The notes below the pieces were generated by a model, which worked only from the letters and a program-made list of their open reading frames with translations, was not told the origin of the DNA and searched no databases. Of a DNA stretch of 64,000 bases, positions 37,212 through 44,037 are shown in pieces. Numbering within the stretch: the stretch's first letter is position 1; the number at the start of each line of letters is the position of its first letter. This DNA is from CAVOHU01 sp963817885 (GTDB taxonomy: Bacteria > Acidobacteriota > Vicinamibacteria > Vicinamibacterales > JAKQTR01). The position numbers were made by a program, and so were the translations under genes. The stretch is taken from assembly GCA_963817885.1 (NCBI GenBank), contig CAWFQE010000002.1:1054001-1118000 (forward strand), read 5' to 3'.

Positions 37212-37856
37212 TTACTGGATGCGAACGCCGATGTCATCCCCACCCAGGGTCGCGATGAGCGAACTCTGTGTGTAGAGGGTCTCGATGTTGCCGTTGGAGC
37301 CGGCCGACAGCACCCAGACGGCCGACTTCGGCACGCCGTTTCGACCCAGCGGACCGGAGGTCAGGTCTATCAACCCGACGTTGATCATGTACCGATTGCC
37401 CCAGGGGTCGGTGGTCAGATCCGACGAGAGGTACGGACCATTCCATCCGAACTGCGACGACAACGCCTTCATCGTGTACAAGGGCGCATTGGTCACGAGC
37501 TGATTCGACAGCAGGTCGCCGCGCCCGGTCGTCCAGGCACTGGGCTGATCTTCGCTCGGGATGTTGCCGCGGCTGACGAGCAAATCGACCCGGGCCTGGA
37601 CAAGACCCGGGCCGCCGGCATTGGAGGTCGCCCACTGCGGAAAGAAGCCGTTGTCTTTGTAGAACTGCACGATGGCGCTGACCAGGGTCTGGCAGTCGCT
37701 CCGGGCGCGCGCGACGCGGGAATCGTTGATGATGTTGGCAATCGAGGGTGTGAGGATGAGCGCCAGCGTGACAATGACCGCCAGGACGACCGTCAGCTCG
37801 ATCAGGGTGAAGCCACCACCCGGGAGGGAACTTCTTCGTGTGGCGGTTGGACGCAT
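37212..37856 (-). CDS. GspG/GspH-like pseudopilin (subfamily 1)
   Basis: This 214-residue prepilin-like protein has a basic leader ending GG, then the cleavage site G|FTLIE with Glu at +5. A hydrophobic helix (LTVVLAVIVTLALILTPSI) follows, and a globular domain with GWNGPYLSSDLTTDPWGNRYMINV, a DPWGN signature of GspG-type pseudopilins. The C-terminus, GGDDIGVRIQ, is nearly the same as that of the pseudopilin at 39304-40050 (GDDLAVRIQ), so these two form one subfamily. It begins 192 bases after the stop of the pseudopilin at 38049, without a recognisable sigma-54 element between, so it may be co-transcribed with it. Confidence 0.88.
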   Translation of the reverse strand: MRPTATRRSSLPGGGFTLIELTVVLAVIVTLALILTPSIANIINDSRVARARSDCQTLVSAIVQFYKDNGFFPQWATSNAGGPGLVQARVDLLVSRGNIPSEDQPSAWTTGRGDLLSNQLVTNAPLYTMKALSSQFGWNGPYLSSDLTTDPWGNRYMINVGLIDLTSGPLGRNGVPKSAVWVLSAGSNGNIETLYTQSSLIATLGGDDIGVRIQ

Positions 37857-38048
37857 GGCGCAAACCGTGATCGCTGTCGTTGATCGTCACCCGGGCGGAT
37901 ACGTACCGCCGGAGCGGCGCCCTCGGGCGGAGGTGGCATCGCCGCGTTCCCTCGGGCCGCCCCGGAGTGCTGTCCCGCGCACCCGCAAGCGGCCGGGCAG
38001 ATCCGACGGACGGGACGTCTCGCGATCCGGCGCCCCGTCCACGAAGAA

Positions 38049-38816
38049 TTACCGCGTGCTGCCCGAGATGACGAACACGAAGTCGTCGACCCTGCGGCGC
38101 ACGTCCGGGAACTGGCCTGGACCGCCCTCGCCACCAAACGCCGTGTCGATCTGCTTGTTCGGTCCTGCCGCAATGCAGAACACATCGACATCCCAATAGC
38201 CCCACCGCTGGCCCTGGCCCGTGCCCGGAGGCGCGTCGTTGGCGACCGCCAGGAATCCCGTGTTGACCTGGTAGGTATCGCCCCACGGATCCGGCCCGAT
38301 CGGCGGCGACAGATACGCGCCCCGGTAGCCGAGCCCGAAGACCGGAATCGGATACCAGCCCACGGCCCACACCGGCGTGCCGGGGTAGCCCGGGTTATTG
38401 ATGACGAGCTGGTTCTCCATCGTGTCGACGTTTCCCCCGAAGGGGATGCCGACACCGCTTGGCATTGGACCTCCGCCGGTCCGCCAGTTCGGGGTGACCA
38501 TCAGGGCGCCGACGTACGGGTTCACCTGCGAGACCACGGCGGGGAAGTTGCCGTTGCTCACGAGCACGTCGGCGCGGTTCTGCAAGGTGCAGCCAGCCGG
38601 GTTGTACGTGATCTGCAGGCAGGGTCCCACATCACGCACCAGGCGTGCGACGCTGACCCCGATCGCTTCGCAATCCTCTTTGACCTTCACCCTCATCGCG
38701 TCGTACACGAAGTCAAAGATTGACGGGGCCAGAACTGACGTCAGGAGGATCAGGACCAATAACATGATCGTGACCTCAACCAACGACAAGCCGGCCTGTT
38801 TCCGGAGCTTCCTCAT
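38049..38816 (-). CDS. Long cysteine-containing pseudopilin (subfamily 2)
   Basis: From ATG 38816, which has GGAGG six bases upstream (the reason for preferring it to ATG 38828), the protein has 255 residues. The leader ends in KQAG, followed by LSLVE (Glu +5) and a hydrophobic helix. The 200-residue globular part contains RGAYLSPPIGPDPWGDTYQVN and ends DDFVFVISGSTR. Four Cys (in KEDCEAIG, GPCLQ, GCTLQN and VFCIAAG) are all conserved in the paralogue at 40441-41184, suggesting disulphides outside the cytoplasm. A sigma-54 promoter match lies 100 bases upstream, below a long AT-rich region. Confidence 0.88.
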   Translation of the reverse strand: MRKLRKQAGLSLVEVTIMLLVLILLTSVLAPSIFDFVYDAMRVKVKEDCEAIGVSVARLVRDVGPCLQITYNPAGCTLQNRADVLVSNGNFPAVVSQVNPYVGALMVTPNWRTGGGPMPSGVGIPFGGNVDTMENQLVINNPGYPGTPVWAVGWYPIPVFGLGYRGAYLSPPIGPDPWGDTYQVNTGFLAVANDAPPGTGQGQRWGYWDVDVFCIAAGPNKQIDTAFGGEGGPGQFPDVRRRVDDFVFVISGSTR

Positions 38817-38915
38817 AGTGGCCTCCACGACTGTCAGAACTGGTATTTCTGCTTCCGGCTGATGCCGATAGCCCGCGACTCACCTGACCCGTCTGGTCGT
38901 CGCAGTGCCAGACTG

Positions 38916-38931
38916 AGCAACCTGTGTGCCG
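38916..38931 (-). promoter_or_regulatory. Sigma-54 (-24/-12) promoter for pseudopilin 38049-38816
   Basis: On the minus strand the sequence reads CGGCACACAGGTTGCT, matching the TGGCAC-N5-TTGCW consensus at all but the first base and with the invariant GG-N10-GC spacing. Transcription would begin about 90 bases before the pseudopilin start. Near-identical elements precede two other pseudopilins, and a PilR-like activator is encoded in the locus. Confidence 0.72.
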
Positions 38932-38949
38932 GGCGGGACTGACAGACTA

Positions 38950-39190
38950 CGCAGAAACGGGAACGATTCTAACGATTTCGAACAAGTGATTACAGAAGTT
39001 TCACTGAAGTGCAACCAATTGTGGAGTAAACGACCGTGTATCGCGCTTGACGACAGTATCGTATTCGAATCTCTATTAAGGCAGTATGACTGCAAATAAC
39101 TGTATATGTGTCAGTTATAGACATCTATCCGGCCTAAAGACCTGTAGCTACACTTCATGATGCTAACGAATATGTCTGGCTACACGGAAT
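38950..39190. other. AT-rich regulatory-looking island in the pseudopilin locus
   Basis: No gene is visible between the pseudopilins at 38816 and 39304. Within this gap about 240 bases are clearly AT-richer than the rest of the window and contain no long open frame. It sits directly upstream of the sigma-54 element at 38916-38931. An inverted repeat TGTC-N7-GACA at 39109-39123 resembles NtrC-family activator half-sites and could be an upstream activating sequence. The remaining bases to 39303 show no clear element. Confidence 0.5.
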
Positions 39191-39303
39191 GTTGGGTGGA
39201 ATGAACCGGTCCGGTGAGGTCGGTGAGGCGACGACTCGAGGCCAGCAGGCTGGCAGAGGTTCGCCTGGGCACGGTCTCGATCGCTTGGGCTGGCAGGCCG
39301 GAC

Positions 39304-40050
39304 CTACTGGATTCGGACCGCGAGATCGTCACCGTAGGTCAGAGCGCTTGAAATCTGCTGAAGGAAAGGGGTCTCGACGACGCCGTTCGGGCCGGCCGAG
39401 AGAACGAACACGGCGCACGAGAGACAGTCGGATGACCCGCGAGGCATTCCCCTGAGGTACCAGACATTGATCATGTACCGATTGCCCCAGGGGTCGCCAC
39501 TGACCTCGCGGGCGATGTAGGGACCATTCCATCCCGTGCCGGGCCCGCTGATCGATCGGGGATAGTTGCGGGTGTTGTATCTCAGGTGAAGGTCCAGCAG
39601 GTCGGCGCCGTCGGCGGCGGTCCACAGCGGAATCGAGCCCAGCGTGCGCTGGTCCGCGAGGATGCCGCTCGGCATGACCGATGTCGTTGTGGTTCGTGCG
39701 AAGTCCGGAACGTTGCCTTCGGACACCAGCACGCGCACCGCCCGGAAGGCTCCTGCCCTGACGTCGGTCGTTCGGACATACGTGCCGTCGAAGACGATCG
39801 GGCCGACGTCCCGCATGAAGTTCACGAGGGCCACCGAAATCTGAGCCAGGTCGTTTCGAGCGCGCACGACTCGCGCGGTGCTGACCGAGTCGGTCGCCAC
39901 CGGAAGTACGGCGCCGGCCAGCACCGCCAGCACGGCGAGCATGATGGTGACCTCGACCAGCGACAGCCCGCGCTCGGAGGCCGCCCCACCCGTCACGCGA
40001 CGGCGTCTTTCGAAAGACAGCGAGCACAGGTTTCGGCGTGAACGCATCAT
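39304..40050 (-). CDS. GspG-like pseudopilin (subfamily 1)
   Basis: The start is the first of two adjacent ATG codons (40050 and 40047), giving 248 residues; the open frame continues upstream to 40356 but that part crosses a sigma-54 promoter and has no coding character. A long basic leader (about 29 residues) ends ERG, followed by LSLVE and a hydrophobic helix. The globular part has GWNGPYIAREVSGDPWGNRYMINV and ends GDDLAVRIQ, marking it as a relative of the pseudopilin at 37212-37856. Two Cys in a DCLSCAVF segment lie near the C-terminus. Its role as a pseudopilus subunit is inferred from family and locus. Confidence 0.85.
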   Translation of the reverse strand: MMRSRRNLCSLSFERRRRVTGGAASERGLSLVEVTIMLAVLAVLAGAVLPVATDSVSTARVVRARNDLAQISVALVNFMRDVGPIVFDGTYVRTTDVRAGAFRAVRVLVSEGNVPDFARTTTTSVMPSGILADQRTLGSIPLWTAADGADLLDLHLRYNTRNYPRSISGPGTGWNGPYIAREVSGDPWGNRYMINVWYLRGMPRGSSDCLSCAVFVLSAGPNGVVETPFLQQISSALTYGDDLAVRIQ

Positions 40051-40092
40051 GGATAAAGCCGCATTACATTGCGGTTCCTGCCGCCAAGTCAA

Positions 40093-40108
40093 AGCAACGC
40101 GTGTGCCG
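40093..40108 (-). promoter_or_regulatory. Sigma-54 (-24/-12) promoter for pseudopilin 39304-40050
   Basis: The minus-strand sequence CGGCACACGCGTTGCT has the GG-N10-GC core and differs from the consensus only at the first base. It lies 43 bases upstream of the chosen ATG, predicting a short leader of about 30 bases. It closely resembles the element at 38916-38931. Confidence 0.75.
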
Positions 40109-40336
40109 CATCGGGCCGGCCCGGCCAACAGGTGAAACAGCGCAAATTCCCAGGAAATTCGGCAGATCGGGGGCAGGGTGGCGCTCTGCACCCTACATGG
40201 GCTGTTGTGGGAGTCCACGCTCGCATCAAAATCCCGAGGGCTGATGTGAACGGGAGCGTCGGCCTGGGGTTTGGCGGCGCTCGGGCTGAAGCGGGCTGTG
40301 GTGAAACTGGAGAGCTGCACGGCGGGACCCGTACGT

Positions 40337-40377
40337 GAACATGCCGCGACGGCCATCAGAGGCGTCGCGGCATGTTC
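40337..40377 (-). terminator. Strong hairpin after pseudopilin 40441-41184
   Basis: A perfect 15-bp inverted repeat (40337-40351 with 40363-40377) closes an 11-base loop, 64 bases past the stop of the pseudopilin at 40441. No T tract follows on the minus strand, but stem stability and position support a transcript end that separates it from the next sigma-54 unit. Confidence 0.6.
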
Positions 40378-40440
40378 GAGCCACCCTGGGTGAGGCGGCA
40401 GAGTCGATTGGCGCCGCGGTGCGGCGCCCGATCGGATGTC

Positions 40441-41184
40441 CTAGCGTGTGTCGCCCTGAATCACGAAGGTGAAGTCGTCCGCCCTGCGGTGTGTCCCATA
40501 ACCGGCGCCGCCGACGAAGTCAGTCTGGAAGATGCCATCCGGGCCCGCCGAGATGCAGAAGACATCCTTGGACCATCCGCCCTGTGCCTGCCCCTGCCCG
40601 GGGCCCGGCGTCGCGTTCTTCGCGACGGCGAGGAACACGCTGTTCACCAGGTAGCGGTGGCCCCACGGGTCGGGGCCGACCGGCGCCGACAGATACGCGC
40701 CGCGCCAGCCGACGCCGAAATCGGGAACCGTCCGGTTGTAGGTGCCCAGCATTCCAGGCGTCGGGTAGCCGGGCCCGGCTCCCGCTCCGTTGTCCACGAA
40801 CTGATGCTCCATGGAGTCTCCGCGCTTGTCGTCGTCGCTCCAGTTCAGCGTGCCGTTCGCGTTTTCGATGAACAGCGGCATCACGCCGGGGTCCACGTCC
40901 TGGTCAATGACGTCCGGTCCGTCGCTGTACAGCAGGTCCACGCGATTGGCGAGCGTGCAGGGCTGGCTGGCCTGGAACTTCAGGCAGCTGCCCACGTCAC
41001 GCGTCAGCCGTGCGACCGACACGCCGATCGCTTCGCAATCCTCCTTGACCTTCACGCGCCGCGCGTCGTTGACGAAATCGAAGATGGATGGCGCGAGCAC
41101 GCTGGTCAACAGCATGAGGACCAGCAACATGATGGTGACCTCGACCAGCGACAGACCCTTCTGAACGATCAAACTGCGTTTCAT
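40441..41184 (-). CDS. Long cysteine-containing pseudopilin (subfamily 2)
   Basis: This 247-residue prepilin-like protein has a GGGGGAG ribosome-binding site. A short basic leader ends VQKG, followed by LSLVE (Glu +5) and a hydrophobic helix with LTSVLAPSIFDFV. It is a clear paralogue of the pseudopilin at 38049-38816: shared blocks include VKVKEDCEAIGVSVARL, GWRGAYLSAPVGPDPWG, FLAVAKNATPGPGQGQ and a DDFTFVIQGDTR end. The same four Cys positions are kept. A sigma-54 element lies 126 bases upstream and a strong hairpin follows the gene, so it is probably a single-gene transcript. Confidence 0.9.
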   Translation of the reverse strand: MKRSLIVQKGLSLVEVTIMLLVLMLLTSVLAPSIFDFVNDARRVKVKEDCEAIGVSVARLTRDVGSCLKFQASQPCTLANRVDLLYSDGPDVIDQDVDPGVMPLFIENANGTLNWSDDDKRGDSMEHQFVDNGAGAGPGYPTPGMLGTYNRTVPDFGVGWRGAYLSAPVGPDPWGHRYLVNSVFLAVAKNATPGPGQGQAQGGWSKDVFCISAGPDGIFQTDFVGGAGYGTHRRADDFTFVIQGDTR

Positions 41185-41309
41185 GATGTGCTCTCCCCCG
41201 GCTCAGGTGGCTTCAGCAGGTCGCCGGCCCGTACGGCGGCGATGGCCCGACGCGCCCGTGCCCGTCATTCACGGATGGCCTCGTCTGGCCAACTCCTGCC
41301 GGTCCATTG

Positions 41310-41325
41310 AGCAAGGGGCATGCCT
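41310..41325 (-). promoter_or_regulatory. Sigma-54 (-24/-12) promoter for pseudopilin 40441-41184
   Basis: The minus-strand sequence AGGCATGCCCCTTGCT has the GG-N10-GC core, GGCAT at -24 and TTGCT at -12. It is 126 bases upstream of the pseudopilin start. It is the third such element among the pseudopilin genes. Confidence 0.7.
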
Positions 41326-41585
41326 CGCACGTCACGACACGCTATTTCGTCGATTCACACCGATATTCCGGGCGTTTCCCGCATGTGCACGCCAAATCGG
41401 CGCGCGCGATCTCTCCACTTTCCCGGGGACTCTCACCGGGGATCCCTACAAAACGCGGAGAGTCATGATGCGAGCGACCAGGCAGGCCCGCCGGTCACGC
41501 GGTCGACGTGCACACGATCAGCTGGGAGAGGCGGAGGATCGAGAACAGCGGCGCTGGAAAGGCTGTGGAGTGGAGGGGCGACTTG

Positions 41586-41606
41586 CCGCGAGGCGGGACC
41601 TCGCGG
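41586..41606 (-). terminator. Hairpin after the TPR protein gene
   Basis: A perfect 8-bp stem, CCGCGAGG/CCTCGCGG, with a 5-base loop lies 18 bases beyond the TPR gene stop. There is no T run; a factor-dependent terminator is plausible for the secretin-ExeA-TPR transcript. Confidence 0.45.
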
Positions 41607-41623
41607 CGGGAGATCTCGTCGGC

Positions 41624-42985
41624 CTACTGGCCGATCTTGGTCTTCAGCACCTGAATCCGGGCGCGCACCTCGCCCGACAGCGACGCGTACTCGGCGCCGG
41701 CCGACACGAGGAACTTCTCGTAGTGCTCGACGGCCCGCGCCAGGTCGCCGCCCTCTTCCAGGATGAGCGCGAGGTTGTAGTGCGCAGCCGGGTACTTGCT
41801 GTCGATGTCCAGCACGCGCTGCAGCGTCTCGCGGGCTTCTTCCGATCGGCCGTTGGTCTTCAGCGCCAGCGCGAGGTTGGTCAGCGCCTCGATGTTCCGC
41901 GGCTCGGCCGTGGCGATCCACTTGAACTCGGTGATCGCCGCGTCGACCTTGCCGGACTTCAGCAGCGCGACGCCCAGGTTGTTGTGGGCGGTCATGTACT
42001 TGGGATCGATGAACGTCGCGCGACGGAATTCCCGGATCGCCTCCTCGTAGAGCGCCTTGTCCTGGTAGAGGAGCCCGAGGTTGTTGTGCGCCTCCGGGTT
42101 GAGCTCGTTGGCCTCGAGCACGCCGCGATACTGCACCAGGGCGTTCTCGAAATCGCCGGTCCGCTGATAGTACAACGCCAGCCTGAAGTGGTCCGTCTCA
42201 CCCGACGGCGTCCGATAGATGGGCGACGACGTCTTCTGCGCGGCCCCGCCTGCCGGCGACGCCTGATTGCCTGGGGCCGCGGGCTTCTCGGTGCTCCGGG
42301 CCGCCACCTGGCCACGGGCCGCAGGCGGAACAGGCGCCGGCGCTTCGGCCTTCGGCGAGGGCTGCACCGAAACGGCCTTCGTCACGGTCTCCGGCCTGGC
42401 TTCCCGCACGGTGGTCCCGGCTCCGCCTGAGGCCGGCCTGCTCGCCGCCGTGGCTGGCGCGATCGCCGCCGCCGGCTTCGGCACCTCCACCGGGCTACGC
42501 GAGTCAACCCGATGGCCCTGTGCGGACGGGACGGAAGGCTTCTCTGCCGATACGGCGGGAGGCTTCGCGCTGCGCGTTTCAGCCTGCGTCGCGACACTGG
42601 AAACGGGGATCTTCGCTGCCGGCAGCGCCGGTTCCTGGCGCCTGGGCGCCTCGGCCCGCGCGTCGCGCCGGGTGTCGGTCTGCACCGCCGGCCCGCCGGC
42701 GCTCGCGCTGCCCGCTCCCTTGGCGGCCCTCCACGGCGGGTTCGGCAGCAGTCCGTAGCTCGCCCCGATCTGCCACAAGAGCAGCGCCGCCACCGCCACG
42801 ACCACGGTCCCAATCACGATGCGGAGGATTTGCGGCCCGCGTGGCGGCTCGTCCGATCCCGATCGTCCCGTCGAGTACCCGAGCGAGGCCAGGACGGCAT
42901 CGTCGGGCCGTGTGCGATGAGACGTCAGGTCGGGGCCCTGAGAGACTTCCTTGTTGTGACGCAAAGCGTCGAGCATCCGGCTCAC
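41624..42985 (-). CDS. Membrane-anchored TPR protein with GspB-like N-terminus
   Basis: This 453-residue protein starts with MSRMLDALRHNKE, resembling the cytoplasmic N-terminal motif (MSYILDAL-like) of GspB/ExeB. One TM helix follows at about 54-74, then a long Pro/Ala/Lys/Glu-rich periplasmic linker (about 80-250). At least five tetratricopeptide repeats come next (about 260-450), with recurring AHNNLG and NLALAL motifs. GspB partners the ATPase GspA/ExeA to insert the secretin through peptidoglycan; here the gene lies 4 bases after an ExeA-type ATPase and in line with the secretin. The TPR part could replace a pilotin such as PilF/PilW. That combination is inferred, not demonstrated. Confidence 0.8.
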   Translation of the reverse strand: MSRMLDALRHNKEVSQGPDLTSHRTRPDDAVLASLGYSTGRSGSDEPPRGPQILRIVIGTVVVAVAALLLWQIGASYGLLPNPPWRAAKGAGSASAGGPAVQTDTRRDARAEAPRRQEPALPAAKIPVSSVATQAETRSAKPPAVSAEKPSVPSAQGHRVDSRSPVEVPKPAAAIAPATAASRPASGGAGTTVREARPETVTKAVSVQPSPKAEAPAPVPPAARGQVAARSTEKPAAPGNQASPAGGAAQKTSSPIYRTPSGETDHFRLALYYQRTGDFENALVQYRGVLEANELNPEAHNNLGLLYQDKALYEEAIREFRRATFIDPKYMTAHNNLGVALLKSGKVDAAITEFKWIATAEPRNIEALTNLALALKTNGRSEEARETLQRVLDIDSKYPAAHYNLALILEEGGDLARAVEHYEKFLVSAGAEYASLSGEVRARIQVLKTKIGQ

Positions 42986-42989
42986 GATG

Positions 42990-44001
42990 TCACCTGTTGT
43001 GCGAGGCCGCGCTCACGGGCGCGTCCGTCGGCCTGGCGTGGGCCTGGAGGCGGGAACCGGAGGTTTGCGCGCCCGCCCCGAGCGTCAGCGACAATGTGGT
43101 GGCGCCGAGCACGCCGGCCACGAGCGGGCCGCGTCGCCGAAGCCACGCGAACCGGGGCCGATCCGGTATCTGCAGGTCGAGTGTTTCGGCGGCCTTCGCC
43201 ACCATCTCGTGCGAGACGCGATTGACGCGTGCCGAGTAGGCGCCGAGCAGGCTGCGATCGCACAGCAGGTTGATCAGGCGTGGAATGCCGCCGGACAGCT
43301 GATGCACGCTCTGCAGCGCCTTCGGGCTGAAGCTCACGCTGGCCGAGCCGCCGGCCACGTGAAGCCGGTGGCCGACATATGCGGCGACTTCCTCGCGGGT
43401 CAGCGGCTTGAGTTCGTATCGAATCGACACCCGCTGGTCGAGCTGGCGCAGCTCGGGAGATCGCAGGAGCGGGTGGAGATTGAGCTGACCGACGAGGATG
43501 ATCTGGAGCAGTTTCTCCTTGTCGGTCTCGAGGTTCGACAGGATCCGCAGCTGCTCCAGCACCTGGAGCGGCAGGTTCTGCGCCTCGTCGATGATGAGCA
43601 CGGCGCTCGCCTGGATCGGCAGCAGCCCGAGCAGGAAGTCGTAGAGGGTGTCGATCAGGTCCTGCTTGCTGACCCCGGCGAGGCGGCCCGCCTTGACGTC
43701 CTCGCGGGAGACGACCCCGAAGTCCTGGAGGATGAGCTTGAGCAGGTCGTCCTCGGACAGGAACGGGTTGAGTACGAGGGCCGTGAACGTGCGGCGATCG
43801 ATCTGCTCGAGCAAGGCCCGGCACAGGGTGGTCTTTCCCGTACCGATGTCGCCGGTCACCACGACGAAACCTTCACGGCGGCGGATCGAGTACCTGGAGA
43901 AGCTCGAACGCGTTGGCGTGCGACTCGCTCCTGTAGAGATACTTCGGATCCGGCGTCAGGCTGAATGGTTTCTCGGCAAAGCCGAAGAATTCCTCGTACA
44001 T
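42990..44001 (-). CDS. ExeA/GspA-type AAA ATPase, apparent 5' frameshift
   Basis: The true start is the ATG at 44001, giving MYEEFFGFAEKPFSLTPDP, the classic ExeA N-terminus, and running to ELLQ. There a single extra G (near 43890-43900) shifts the frame; removing it gives YSIRRREGFVVVTGDIGTGKTTL and the rest of the ATPase. Motifs are Walker A GDIGTGKTT, Walker B AVLIIDEAQNLP, and a sensor region LSGGIPRLINLLCD. A C-terminal TM helix (about 275-295) ends in a short periplasmic tail without a peptidoglycan-binding domain. Repaired length is about 336 residues. ExeA proteins help install the secretin, and the secretin gene lies just upstream. Confidence 0.87.
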
Positions 44002-44037
44002 CGTTGTCGCCCCTGATGTGGTCGTGCGGTCTCGCGT

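Larger units (their letters stand above)
41185..41623. other. Gene-free spacer upstream of pseudopilin 40441-41184
   Basis: These 439 bases contain the leader and sigma-54 promoter of the pseudopilin on the minus strand and a hairpin after the TPR gene. No open frame with a plausible product was seen; the plus-strand frames here lack a start with ribosome-binding site and any recognisable domain. Confidence 0.55.

Noticed and set aside
40051..40356. N-terminal extension of the pseudopilin at 39304
   Set aside because: It would cross a sigma-54 promoter and place about 100 residues before the prepilin leader.
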